From positions 79,672,001 through 79,736,000 of the forward strand of contig CM077597.1 in the NCBI GenBank assembly GCA_039654915.1: 64,000 nucleotides of DNA, in the 5' to 3' direction. This document shows positions 11,031 through 22,052 of the stretch, one piece after another. The stretch is from Aquilaria yunnanensis. Taxonomy: Eukaryota; Streptophyta; Magnoliopsida; Malvales; Thymelaeaceae. The notes under the pieces are model-generated. The model was not told where the DNA came from and searched no databases. It was given only the letters and a program-made list of their open reading frames with translations. Within the stretch, counting starts at the first letter, position 1. The number at the start of each line of letters is the position of its first letter. A program made the translations under genes and the position numbers.

Positions 11031-13093
11031 TTAGTCAAATGATTTCAAAAATAACAAAAAATAAAATAAAATAAAAAGAAGAAGAAAACCTCCACTTTAT
11101 TTATTGTTATTTAATTTTTCTTTATTTTATGGTTAAACTCATTTCATTTAAAGAAATTAGCCATAAAAAAATATATATGTAAAATAAATCTGAACCATAT
11201 TGTTAAGTCAAAAAAAAAAACTTTTTAGTTCATGGTATATTGGCTGGAAACTGTCTCGTGCCCACTTTTGAGCTGCTTCACCTGGTGAAGAGGGTCTGGC
11301 TGAGTAACAACGCCCCGTACCATGATCAAAGTTTTTTTTATTTTTAAACTCTTTGATTCCTTTAAATTAACTTCTTATTAAATAAAAAAATTAATTATTT
11401 TTTTTAATTCTTTTATAAATTGAGTAATTCTTTAAATAATAAATATCCTTCATTAAACAAGAAAAATCAGATAAGAAAAAGAAAAGAAAGATAAGAGAAA
11501 GATAAAAATAAAAAAGATAAAGAAAAGAAAAGAAAAGAAAGAAAAGAATAATAAGATATAAAAAAGAAAGATTTTTTTTAAAATCATTAACAAATTTAAT
11601 AAAAAAGACTTATAAGTTAAACTAATAATTAATTCCATAATTAAATAATTAATTTTAAATTAATTTCCATATCCGGATGATCCGGCAGGATCTACGGTTT
11701 GGAAATATCAACCTTTTTTTTAAAAAAAAAACTATATAAATTAAATAAAAAGATAAAAAAATCCATATTTTTACAATATGGATAAAATTATTTAAAATTT
11801 CACCAAATTCCGTGTCCAAATGACTCGGCAGAGTCCATGGTTCGGAATCAAATCTTCTGTGTCCAAATGACTCGGCAGAGTCCATGGTTCGGAAGTATAA
11901 AATTCTATACAAATTAATTACCAAAAATCCACATCCGACTAATTCAGTTAAAATTTCTGTTTAGAACATTAACTGAATTTTTTTAAAGCAAAGCAAGACA
12001 AAATTGAAATCAACTAAGGTACCAATTTTTGGGCGTTTTAACAAAGTTGTTTTAACGTAACCGTACTCCCGAACCCCCGAACTCTCGCAGACCAATTTTA
12101 AGGTGTCCAATCGACCTGAGCGAAAACCGATTGGTGGCGACTCCCGAAAACGGCCCAACACGTTGCCACACACCCCAACTGCTCAAACTCTCTCATTTCT
12201 AATCCAAACTAAATGGGTCTTGTTCCTAACTCATTCCCACACACAAAACTACCAAACCATGCATTATTTGAGCTTAATTACTTGAACCCTTACCTCAATT
12301 CAGCCACAAAAGCAAGCATTGAAACATAGCCTTCTTAGCTCAATTAAGCTTCCTTGAGTTCCACACCTAAAACCAATGCAATTTGGCATTCAACCCAATC
12401 AAACTAAGACCATTTCTAGCTCTAGAAACAACCTAGAATCAATCCAAATGATCCCAAGAAGCTTACCCACGAAATTGAGTTTCCAAACTAGCTTCCAAAG
12501 AGCAACTTGAGCAAGAACACTAGCAAAGAAGCTTGGTGATTCTTTCTAACACCTTGGGCACCCTTAATTTGATGAAAACTTGCAAGGAAATGAAGCTTTG
12601 GGCTGTGAATTTGGGAGAGGAGAGGGAGCTACGAAATTGGAACTTAGAAACTAATGGCTAAGGATGAAGGAACTTAGCTTATAAGCATATAAGGCACTTT
12701 TCCCTCCCTTGCACTTAAGTCCTCATACTCTTAAAAGCTTCTAATGAGTCACTAAACTCTCACCCAAAACTACATTTCTTTGCTCTAAAGGATGCTTAAA
12801 GTTTCTCAAACTTGATTTTCTTGGACACTCTAGCCACTTAAGTTCTAAATGGCTCAAAAAGAACACTTAGTGCCACAAGTTCTCAAAACTTTCAAGGATG
12901 GTTCTAAAAGCTAGAATAACTAATGGTCTTGATTTAACTATGCCAAATCACACTTAGGAACTCACTTACTTAATTAAGCTTACCTTACTTGCTTAACAAG
13001 GTGCTAACTTGAGGTACTTAATTTAATAAACACTTAATCAAAGTAAAATAAACACTTACTTGATTAATCAACTAGGAGAGCCGTCACACATAC

Positions 13094-16000
13094 CACATAA
13101 CCTGAATTCAATACCAAAACAACCTCATTATGATATCACAATATCCTTAATCTCATACCAGATGAACCTACATCTCATACCAGATGAACCTAAATCCCAT
13201 ACTAGTTAACCTCAATCTCATACCGGATGAACATGAATCTCTTACCAGTTAACCTCAATCTCATACCATTACACCTGAATATCATACCATTTAAGCTCGA
13301 TCCTATACCCTAACCTGAATCACATACCATTTAACCTCAATATCATACCACTTAACCTCAATCTCATACCACGTGAACCTGGATCCTAAACCACAACAAC
13401 CTAATGATATTACCATCATAACCTCAATCGCATACCATAAGAACCTTAACCCTATACCAGAACCTCAATCTCATACCAGTTAACCTCAATATCATACCAC
13501 TTAACCTCAATCTCATACCACATGAACCTGGATCTTATACCACAACAACCTAATGATATTACCATCATAACCTCAATCGCATACCATAAGAACCTTAATC
13601 CTATACCATAACCTCAATCTCATACCAGTTAACCTCAATGCCATACCAGTTAACCTCAATGTCATACCACTTAACCTGAATTCTATACCATAACAACCAG
13701 ATGAACCTAAATCTCGTACCAGATGAACCTGAATCTAATACTATATCAACCTCAATATCAAATCAAATGAACCTAAATCTCATACCAGATGAACCTAAAT
13801 ATCATACCAGAGTAACCTGAATCTCATACCTGTTAACCTCAATCCTATCTCATAACCTGCATCTCATACCATTTAACCAGAAGCTCATACCACTGAACCT
13901 GAATCGCATACCACATAACCTGAATTTGATACCACAACAACCTCATTCTCATACTACAATAACCTCAATCTCATACCATACGAACCTAAATATCATACCA
14001 GAGTAACCTGAATCTCATATCATTTAACCTCAACAGCATACCACTTAACCTGAATCGCATACTACCTAACCTGAATTCTATACCACAACAACCTAATTAT
14101 AATACCACAATAAGCTCAATATCATACCATATGAACCTGAATCTCATACCAGTTAAGCTCAATAGCATACCACTTAACCTAAATCCTATACCATAATAAC
14201 CTCATTATCATACCACAATATATTTAATATCATACCATATGAACCTAAATCTCATACCATATGAACCTGAATCTCATACCACTTAACCTGAATGTCATAC
14301 CATTAAACCTGAATATCATACCATTTAACCTAAATCTCATACCATTATACCTGAATATCATACCATTTAACCTCAATCCTATACCATGACTTGAATTTAA
14401 TACCGTATCAACCTCAATATCAAACCAAATGAACCTAAGACTCATACCAGATCAACCTTAATCTTATACCGGTTAACCTTAATCCTATACCATAACCTGA
14501 ATCTCATACCACTTAACCTGAATGTCATATCATTTAACCTGAATCTCATACCAGTTAACCTCAATGGCATACCATTTAACCTGAATCCTATACCATAATA
14601 ACCTCATTATCATACCACAATATCCTTAATCTCATACCATATGAACCTAAATCTCATACCACTTAACCTCAATGTCATACCATTAAACCTGAATATCATA
14701 CCATTTAACCTGAATATCATACCATTTAACCTGAATGGCATACCACTTAACCTGAATCCTATACCATAATAACCTCATTATCATACCACAATATCCTTAA
14801 TCTCATACCATATGAACCTAAATATCATACCATATGAACCTAAATCTCATACCACTTAACCTCAATGTCATACCATTAAACCTGAATATCATACCATTTA
14901 ACCTGAATCTCATACCAGTTAACCTCAATGGCATACCACTTAACCTGAATCCTATACCATAATAACCTCATTATCATACCACAATATCCTTAATCTCATA
15001 CCATATGAACCTAAATATCATACCATATGAACCTCAATCTCATACCACTTAACCTGAATGTCATACCATTAAACCTGAATATCATACCATTTAACCTCAA
15101 TCTCATACCATTTAACCTCAATGGCATACCACTTAACCTGAATCCTATACCATAATAACCTCATTATCATACCACAATATCCTTAATCTCATACCATATG
15201 AATCTAAATATCATACCATATGAACCTCAATCTCATACCACTTAACCTGAATGTCATACCATTAAACCTGAATATCATACCATTTAACCTCAATCTCATA
15301 CCAGTTAACATCAATGGCATACCACTTAACCTGAATCCTATACCATAATAACCTCATTATCACACCACAATATCCTTAATCTCATACCATATGAATCTAA
15401 ATATCATACCATATGAACCTGAATCTCATACCACTTAACCTGAATGTCATACCATTAAACCTGAATATCATACCATTTAACCTCAATCTCATACCAGTTA
15501 ACCTCAATGGCATACCACTTAACCTGAATCCTATACCATAATAACCTCATTATCATACCACAATATCCTTAATCTCATACTATATGAGCCTAAATATCAT
15601 ACCATATGAACCTCAATCTCATACCACTTAACCTGAATGTCATACCATTAAACCTGAATATCATACCATTTAACCTCAATCTCATACCAGTTAACCTCAA
15701 TGGCATACCACTTAACCTGAATCCTATACCATAATAACCTCATTATCATACCACAATATCCTTAATCTTATACCATATGAATCTAAGTATCATACCATAT
15801 GAACCTGAATCTCATACCACTTAACCCGAATGTCATACCAATAAACCTGAATATAATACCATTTAACCTCAATCTCATACCATTCAACCTGAATCGCATA
15901 CCCCTTAACCTGAATCTGATACCACAACAAACTCAATATCATACCATAATAACCTTAAGATCATACCATATGAACCTCAATATCATATTAGATCAACCTC

Positions 16001-16440
16001 AATCTGATACCAGTTAACATGAATCTCATACCATTATACCTGAATTTCATACCATTTAACCTCAATCCTATACCATGACCTGAATCTCATACCATTTAAC
16101 CTTAATCTCGTACCATTTAACCTAAATCATATACCAATTAAACTGAATCGTATACCACTTAACCTGAATCCTAGATCACAACAACCTCATTATCATACCA
16201 TAAAAACCTTAATATCATACCATATGGACCTAAATCTAAGACTAGATGAACTTGAATCTCATACCGCTTAATCTCAATCACATACCATTTAATCTGAAAC
16301 TTATACCATTTAACCTCAATCCTATACCATAACTTGAATCTAATACCATTTAACGTCAATCTCATACCATACTAACCTAATTATCATACCATGAAAATTT
16401 TATATCACATGAATCTAAATCTAATACCATTTAACCTTAA
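13094..16440. repeat. 21-bp satellite array, right segment
   Basis: About 3.3 kb of head-to-tail monomers with core AACCTGAATCTCATACCA plus three variable bases. Substitutions cluster at fixed positions (CTGAAT/CTCAAT/CTAAAT; CTCATACC/ATCATACC/GTCATACC). It is the continuation of the array broken at 7228. No CRISPR-like spacers exist: the units are contiguous and diverge gradually. Open frames such as those at 14,245-14,445, 15,799-16,017 and 16,171-16,365 are by-products of the repeat. Confidence 0.95.
14764..15900. repeat. 193-bp higher-order repeat within the 21-bp satellite
   Basis: The landmark CCATAATAACCTCATTATCA begins at 14,764, 14,957, 15,150, 15,343, 15,536 and 15,729, an exact 193-bp step five times running. 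A preceding occurrence at 14,593 is 171 bp away, one monomer short. Each unit holds about nine monomer variants in fixed order, and neighbouring units differ at only a few bases. This is recent unequal exchange of a nine-monomer block. Confidence 0.93.
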
Positions 16441-16655
16441 TCCGTTACCATATAACCTAATTATTATACCGTTTAGCCTAAATTACATACCGCATAACCT
16501 GTAACTTGTTGTTCAGGTTACAGTGTGATTTTCGTATTTTGTATACTATTGTGATATTTCTAAACTTGGGTCCTTAACTGTTCAGAAAACAAAAGTTTGG
16601 GGATGAGCCACGAAAAGGGGGTATTGGTACACCCCCCCGTATTTTAGAATCTCCC
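16441..16655. repeat. Conserved terminal sequence of T-element copy 1
   Basis: Directly after the satellite, this segment matches 43,535-43,712 in order: GTTTAGCCT, CCGCATAACCTGTAAC, TGTTCAGGTTAC, GTATTTTGTATACT, AAAAGTTTGGGGATGAGCCA, then a GGGGG...CCCCC hairpin around ATTGGTAC. Similarity stops at TATTTTAGAA. Two imperfect hairpins are visible: TAACCTG/CAGGTTA at about 16,496-16,520 and the G/C hairpin at 16,615-16,642. It behaves as an element end. Confidence 0.7.
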
Positions 16656-16734
16656 ATAGGTTTTGCTGGAGTGATTATCAATATTGTTTATTTACAGTAA
16701 ACCAATGCGGTAATTAATATATTATTATAATTTT

Positions 16735-16868
16735 GAAAAAATTACCTAGACCCTGAGGTTTGAACGAACATACACTTGTATTTTTCATTTTTCAAATACT
16801 TACACTTTAAAAGGGAGACACAAGTATAGGTTGGTCCAAACCTAAAGGGAGATTAGGAAATTTTCCTC
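16735..16868. mobile_element. Small Mutator-like MITE
   Basis: 134 bp, flanked by a perfect 9-bp duplication TATAATTTT (16,726-16,734 and 16,869-16,877). The two halves are imperfect inverted repeats carrying GGTTTGAACGAACATACACTTG on one side and CAAGTATAGGTTGGTCCAAACC on the other. There is no coding capacity. Confidence 0.85.
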
Positions 16869-16979
16869 TATAATTTTCCACATTTTTAAAAACATTTAGA
16901 AATTAGCTACATTCATGCACGTGATTTACATCATCCTTGAAGATGATGGCCCAATTAATTTTGCGGACATATATTGTAC

Positions 16980-17345
16980 TACTTATGAGCCATGACTCGT
17001 GAACAAATTGACCTTTCTCCAGCGGACCCAACATTGTCTTCTTTGTGTTTTAATAAATAAATAATGTTGTATTTCGAAACTATGCTTGAGATTCGGTTAG
17101 CTTTCCACTCTCATTTTTTAAAATGCACTAATTTAATTTTTTATTTTACTTTTCTTTAATCTGGATTCAATATCAATATATCATTTAATGAACTTTAGTG
17201 ATGTACTATTTTTTTTATAATTGACTCAGAGCTAGAGTTAATGAAATAATGAGCATTCATAAACAATAATTATAATAACAATAACAATTATGATAATAAT
17301 AATAATAACAAAAAGTGTACATATCATTATTTTTTGTGACTTGGG
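16980..17345. repeat. Dispersed repeat R1, partial copy
   Basis: Shares an ordered sequence with 21,240-21,545, 46,270-46,575 and 56,690-57,000: TGACCTTTCTCCAG, GGCTTCTTTGT-like, GATAATGTTGTATTTC, TTAGCTTTCCACT, AATCTGGATTCAATATCA and AATGAACTTTAGTGATGT. It ends at a CAATAATTATAATAAC tract. No gene is visible. Confidence 0.65.
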
Positions 17346-17690
17346 CACGATATGCCAAAACTGTGCTAGGCCTGGGCTGTTTTTCTTTTTTGGTCAAATT
17401 TTGTGAGTTTTTTAATTTTTAATATTTTTTTGGAATATTTCTTTATTTTTTGAAAAGGGTTAAAATTTTAAAAAAAAAAAAACACCACCACCGGTGTAAT
17501 TTTTATTAATAAAAAAGCCAAACAACACTTACAAACAAGTGGAAATGGCCTTACATGACAAAATGGTGGAATGTTCGAAAAAAAGAGCCAAAATAAAAAC
17601 TATGACCTGTGCTGCAAAGCATAATCAAATCAAATATATACTAGGAACCAAAAAAGAAATCTAGGATGTGGAGGCCCTGTCATTATCTTG
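17346..17690. other. 3' flank of the hAT relic, no gene
   Basis: AT-rich DNA downstream of the dead hAT gene. GTGCTAGGCCTGGGCTG at about 17,366-17,382 resembles the GGCCTGGGC-type terminus of plant hAT elements and may be the element's 3' terminal inverted repeat. The partner would be near 20,190, where CCTGAGCCTGGGCCCGCTC occurs. Confidence 0.35.
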
Positions 17691-19690
17691 TATCTCATCA
17701 TCCAAATTTTTCTAGTCTTGCTATCTTAGGGCCACAAGACCTCAGTCTCGGTTACACGCATAGACCTCCACTATTTCTAGAGTCAACTGTGCCTTTTTCT
17801 TTGATATGATTGAATGTGGACTTAAATGTAACAGTGGAAACCAGAATCGCAAGAACTTCCTTCGCAAGGATGGATAGAATCGGAAATCAGTTATTTTTGT
17901 CTTTCCACCACTCCAAAATGTCATCTTCACTTGTCTCAAATAAGGTGAAAAGGTAATTATGTATTTCCAGTAGGCCAGAAGATGTGGGTTACAGATGCTT
18001 CAATAGCTATTCCATGGGGTTGAATGATGCTGAAGATGATAAGGATGAACCGGCACCGGTAGAGGATGTTGTGGGTCTTACCTTGTCTTTCTAGTGGATG
18101 AATATTCCTTGTAGAGCTCCCGTAAGTGCTCATCTACTTCTATCATCATACCTAAACAACTGATATACTGCATTTCCAAAAAAACTATAGTATTCCTTAA
18201 TTCAAAATTTTCACAATTAGGCCAAGAGAAGATGCAAGTAAAAAGATTGGGGGGGATGTATGTAAAATGTGAAACCCATTTGTTATTCATTATGTTGATA
18301 GTGTCTTTTAAAAATGGAGCCATCTTGTATTGATTCAAATTATAAACAATGTTTACCAAATGCATCAAAAACTTGTAGGCAGTTAGATAGTAAACATTGG
18401 AGAAAAAAGTAGTTGCATCATAAAAATATCGTAATAATTGACAAAGTTTGTAACACTTGTCCTACATTTCAACCATCAAAAGTTCAAAGTTCAATTTCAA
18501 GTTCAAAAACACAGTTAAAAAAGCTACATGTGGATATGCATCCTTCAACATCTCATATATGGAGTTTTAACTGGTGGTATAATCAAGTTTAAAGTGTTTC
18601 CAAGCAAAATGATTGGTTGTTTTGAAGACAATATTCTTTGAATTCATAACTAATTTTGGGCCTAAACTTTAAATATATTAATACAATTCGGATTGGATGG
18701 ATTTTCGTTTGCAAAACCTCAAGGCCTTTTTGTACACACAAGTTCAAAATATGACACATGCATCTAATATGGAAAAAAACAACATTTCAAAGAGGTTCAA
18801 AAGCATTACAGAGTTCTTAGGTCACCCAATCATTTTTAGAAGCATTATCACAACTAATGCAGAAAATTTTGTTAGCATAAACACGAAGTTTATCTAAAAT
18901 GCTTTGATAGATATTATACCCAAATGGTCAAATTCCGTGCATTTGAAAGCAATAATCCTTTTTTAAGTGACCCAATCATCATCTATCCAATGTGCAGTAA
19001 CACAAAAACAATCTTATCCTATAGAAGACGTCCACATGTCACTAGTAAAAGCAATGCAATGATCAAGTGAACCAAAAAGTGCTTGTAGATTTGATTTACC
19101 TAATTCATACATTCTAAATACTTCTCTTCATATAGTTGTCCTAGATATCTTTCTAAAGGCCGAGTTTAAATTAGACCTAATCCAATTTTCTAAATGCATG
19201 TCTTCAGCTTGTCTAAAAGGTTTTTCCATGAGCATCATCCAGTGTGCCATACCTTCCCTACATTCTTGCTAATTATATCTAAAGATACCTGAACCACTGG
19301 TCGTAGATTCAGGTTATGTTTGCCCACTAGAACTCCTTTCGACACCTGGGTACTGCATCGGATGCTTGATCCTTATATGTCATTGAAGTGTCCTAGCACC
19401 AAAACACATCTTGTATGCCAACTTCTTGCCATAATACTTACACTTGGCAAACCAATTGTCGTTCTCCCAAAATCATCTCAAAATGCTCCCACATGAAGGA
19501 TTTGAGGCGAGATTTACCTTCATCACCCTCAGAAACTTGACTTTAAGGTGTAAACCATCCTCTATTTGCAGATTAACTGTTTAAGCCAAGGTCTCTTGGA
19601 CTTCAACTTCATTGTTAGACTGTTGCTTCTCAAATTCCGAATTGATATTCATCATATTAATGTCGGTGGGCTCAGGGATGTATTGATTAT
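17690..19690 (-). pseudogene. hAT transposase relic (DAYSLEEPER/RICESLEEPER type)
   Basis: The minus strand, read across frameshifts and stops, gives the hAT domains in order. A BED zinc finger is at about 19,395-19,520 (WFAKCKYYGKK... then HIRIKHP, preceded by an FMWEHFE-like stretch). The catalytic core is at about 18,960-19,250 (TSDMWTS, FCVTAHWIDDDWV, KRIIAF). CDNASKND lies near 18,850, an RCMCHILNLCVQKGLE-like segment near 18,740, and the C-terminal dimerisation region at 17,720-17,935 (ILEWWKDK, YPILS-like, LAIPVSTV-like). hAT transposases cut and paste DNA through an RNase H-like fold. Many stops and at least three frame changes mean the gene is dead. Domain order and spacing fit a full-length ancestor of about 650-700 residues. 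Confidence 0.85.
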
Positions 19691-20344
19691 GAATCCCCTT
19701 TTGAGATGACCTATTGCCACGAAAGAATGACTCCAGGCCGGTGTGGGAAGAACAGAGCTAATACTCTTCCTTGATGTTATTGACTTGATGAAAATCAATG
19801 AAATATTAAGGAGAGATTATGAAAAAGTTAGGAAGATATTAAGAAAATTAGTGAAGAGCATGAAAAAATATAGAAATAATAGTATATGTAGAAAGGAGAG
19901 TGTTGGAATTTGTGTGAGGAAATGAGGAAATGAGGGTGGGTATTTATAGAAGTGACCAAAATTTTGTTAGACAAAAATATCGTAAAAAACAAGCTGTTTA
20001 TAAGGGTTAAGTTAGGGTAAATAAGGTTTTTAGGCTAAATAGCCATTTGAGAGAGGCAATTATCCTTAGTGTGTAATTTCACCATTTTTTGAATTCAGGA
20101 CTGTTGGAGGCTATTGGTGGAAAACAGTAGACCTGACCTAGATTGGACTGGACTGGCACAGACCAAACAAGCTAGTCCAAACCTGAGCCTGGGCCCGCTC
20201 TAGGCTCACACTCCTGAAACCCATACACGACCCATTAATTCTTGAGCCTTTTCCGTGCCAATGCGAGCTAGGCTTTGGCAATGCTTGGGCGAGTATAAGA
20301 TTTATTTGTGCTCATATTGGAGTGCATTAGATTTAGTTAGCTTA
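19691..20344. repeat. hAT 5' flank, duplicated at 47,625-48,135
   Basis: From GAAATGAGGGTGGGTATTTATA (about 19,922) onward this matches 47,630-48,060 block by block: TATCCTTAGTGTGTAATTTC, TTGAATTCAGGAC, GGGCCC-rich stretches and CACGACCCATTAATTCT. The C/G-rich GGCTTGGGC-like motifs resemble subterminal repeats of hAT elements. The short open frame at 19,743-19,925 matches nothing known to me. Confidence 0.55.
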
Positions 20345-20346
20345 TA

Positions 20347-20595
20347 CTCCATCCATTCCATATTTGTTGCTTCATTTGGTTTCACTAGGGATTAAAGTAA
20401 AAAAAAATTTTGTTTTTTTTTTTCACTTTTGTCTTTAGTTTTTTACAAGTAAATCAAGAAAATTGGAAAAACTGGACATTAGGATTATGATTTGAAGGAT
20501 AGTATGGCAAAATAAGTTACTAAGTGTGAAAATATTTTAAAGATTTTGGATGGCTCAAAAAGGAAAATGAAGTAAGATTTGTTGGATGAGAGGAG
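20347..20595. mobile_element. Stowaway-like MITE, uninterrupted copy
   Basis: 249 bp between TA dinucleotides, starting CTCCATCCATTCC and ending GGATGAGAGGAG, close to the Stowaway consensus CTCCCTCCGT. It is an uninterrupted relative of the elements at 21,689-23,723 and 57,141-59,173, and its near twin is at 48,136-48,386. Confidence 0.8.
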
Positions 20596-20687
20596 TAATA
20601 TTTTATGCGAGAGATTTTCTAGAGAAAATTAGGTTTAGTCTAAGATAAGAAAGGCCAAATATAACTCATTTTGTGTAATACTACCTC

Positions 20688-21063
20688 TGTCCTAACTTCT
20701 TTGCACTAGTTTAGTTTTTTTTTACTTAAATTAAACTATCTGATAACCATTTTCCAATAATTTAATATTTCTGATATTTTTTTTTCATAGCTAATTGACA
20801 TTTAGAAAATATTGATATGCATTTATAGAAAAAAAATATATTTACAGAAAGGAAAAAATGATAATTTAAAATGTCTATTAACTATTAAAAAAGTTTGGAA
20901 AGACCGACATTATTGGAAGATGACTATTGTACGGTTTAAGTTACAATTTTAGAAGTTGCAATTGGAGAGTATAAAAGAATCAAGGGGCAAAGTGTAGGTT
21001 TCAAGAACAGAGGAGAAAAATTGTAGGTTAAGGTAAACTGCAGGAGATAATTGTAATTTTTCC
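20688..21063. repeat. Truncated second Stowaway joined to a Mutator-like right end
   Basis: ACTACCTCTGTCCTAACTTC (20,688) is the left end of the second Stowaway type. From about 20,735 it is replaced by sequence matching 38,120-38,340 (ATTTAAAATGTCTATTAACTA). The right end GGGGCAAAGTGTAGGTTTCA to TTGTAATTTTTCC (20,984-21,063) is the complement of the left terminus at 38,000. The segmental duplication begins inside it, near 20,945. Confidence 0.55.
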
Positions 21064-21109
21064 TTTTTTTTGAAAGGTGAAGAATGTTATAAACTCAGAA
21101 AAAATCTTG

Positions 21110-21688
21110 AGAGGATGTATAATTGGACAAGCAATTTGCTAACGTGCAGCAAAACACAAACCAACAAAAACATAACAGCCAAGCACAGCCACAAAGAAAC
21201 AAAACAGGACAACAACTCGTAGCAAGCATTTCCCACGTTTGTGTAATCATTTAGATGACACTGACCTTTCTTGAGTCTGGACCAACTTTGGCTTCTTTGT
21301 TGTTTCCTTAAGTAGATAATGTTGTATTTTAAAACTATATATGCTTCAGTTAGCTTTCCACTTTCATTTTTTGAAATGCACTCATTTCATTTTTTAACTT
21401 CTCTTTAATCTGGATTCAATATCATTTAATGAACCTGAGTGATGTGCTTTTTTTTTTTATATAGTTGACTCGTAACCAGAGTTAACGAAATAATGAACTT
21501 TCATAATCAATAATTATAATTATAATAAAAAAACTGTACACACCAGGTCCATCTTCACCAAAAAGTGTCCCGACAAGACTTGGTGCTTGTTATAACGTCC
21601 ACAAGTTTCCAGGACCGTTTCATTTGTGACAGGATGTATAGGTTTGTTTGTGCTCATCTTGGCGTCCATTGCAATAAGATTGGCTGTA
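21110..21688. repeat. Dispersed repeat R1 with a cysteine-containing open fragment
   Basis: Near twin of 56,560-57,140. Ordered landmarks are GCTAACGTGCAGCAAAACAC, CACTGACCTTTCTTGAGTCT and GATTCAATATCATTTAATGA. At 21,540-21,690 it carries the segment whose minus-strand frame in other copies reads NETVLETCGRDNKPCGD; here that frame is broken by a stop. Confidence 0.6.
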
Positions 21689-21731
21689 CTCCCTCCGACT
21701 CCGTCCCATAGTTATTGTTTCATTTGGTTCA

Positions 21732-22052
21732 GGGTAAATATTTTCAATTGTTCCTAAACTATGCTTATGTTGCTTAATTATTCCCAAACTATCATGTGTT
21801 GTATCACTTGTTCTGAAATTATTTAATTATTACTATTTCATCCTGCTGTTAACTAAACCGTTAAATATGAATAGAAAAATGACATAGCTACTGATGTGAC
21901 ACCACTTTTCTGTTCATATTTAACGATTTAGTTGACAGCAGGATGAAATAGTAACAATTAAATAGTTTTAGGATCAATGATACAATACATGATAGTTTGA
22001 GGAAGATTAAGCAATATGGGCATATTTTAGGGACAACTGAAGATATTTACTC
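21732..22052. mobile_element. Fold-back Mutator-like MITE with 9-bp TSD
   Basis: 321 bp, nearly all inverted repeat: GGGTAAATATTTTCAATTG on the left against CAACTGAAGATATTTACTC on the right. Flanks are TTTGGTTCA (21,723-21,731) and TTTAGTTCA (22,053-22,061), a 9-bp duplication with one later substitution; the paralogue at 57,184-57,521 has a perfect one. Non-coding. Confidence 0.85.

Larger units (their letters stand above)
8816..12170 (+). mobile_element. Solo LTR of a large Ty3/gypsy (Tat/Ogre-like) retrotransposon
   Basis: It begins TGTTGACACCCAATTTCGTC and ends GTTGCCACA, flanked by a 5-bp duplication CACCC (8811-8815 and 12,171-12,175). A promoter-like TATAAATA lies at 9329-9336, followed by a GC-rich pyrimidine tract at 9480-9700 typical of an LTR leader. 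The rest is AT-rich with tandem repeats. The segment TTGGTGGCGACTCC near the right end (12,131-12,144) resembles the primer-binding-site neighbourhood of such elements, so an alternative is a 5' LTR plus a few internal bases; the TSD favours the solo LTR. Related LTRs lie reversed at 34,964-36,811 and 59,394-61,236. The open frame at 9479-9718 is low-complexity and not counted as a gene. Confidence 0.7.
7229..13088 (-). mobile_element. Solo LTR inserted in the 21-bp satellite, interrupted by a second LTR
   Basis: The element starts TGTCGCGG and ends CCGTCACA, giving TG...CA ends with short inverted termini. It is flanked by a 5-bp target-site duplication CATAC (7224-7228 and 13,089-13,093), with satellite on both sides. 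Removing the inner element at 8816-12,170 leaves about 2.5 kb. In minus-strand direction a TATA-like ATATGCTTATAAG (12,679-12,692) precedes a CT-rich leader, as in plant Ty3-type LTRs. No gag, pol, primer-binding site or second LTR is present, so a solo LTR produced by LTR-LTR recombination is the simplest reading. The lineage is not resolved. Confidence 0.7.

Noticed and set aside
12131..12144. TTGGTGGCGACTCC as a primer-binding site of a full element
   Set aside because: The CACCC duplication places it inside the LTR, and no internal region follows; noted as an alternative only.
14245..16365. Open frames with repeated FIRFKWYEI or LNLIPFNL-like peptides
   Set aside because: They follow the 21-bp satellite register (21 is a multiple of 3) and have no start context or composition of a real protein.
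13094..16440. CRISPR-like array
   Set aside because: The 21-bp units are contiguous, with no unique spacers, and the DNA is plant nuclear.
13094..16440. Centromere
   Set aside because: Satellite and Athila-like elements are common at plant centromeres, but nothing in the sequence alone demonstrates it, and the array is only a few kb.
16441..16655. Helitron 3' end
   Set aside because: Hairpins are present but the expected CTRRT terminus a few bases after the hairpin is absent in both copies; kept only as an unclassified element end.
17742..17939. 65-residue minus-strand frame
   Set aside because: Out-of-frame shadow of the hAT dimerisation region.
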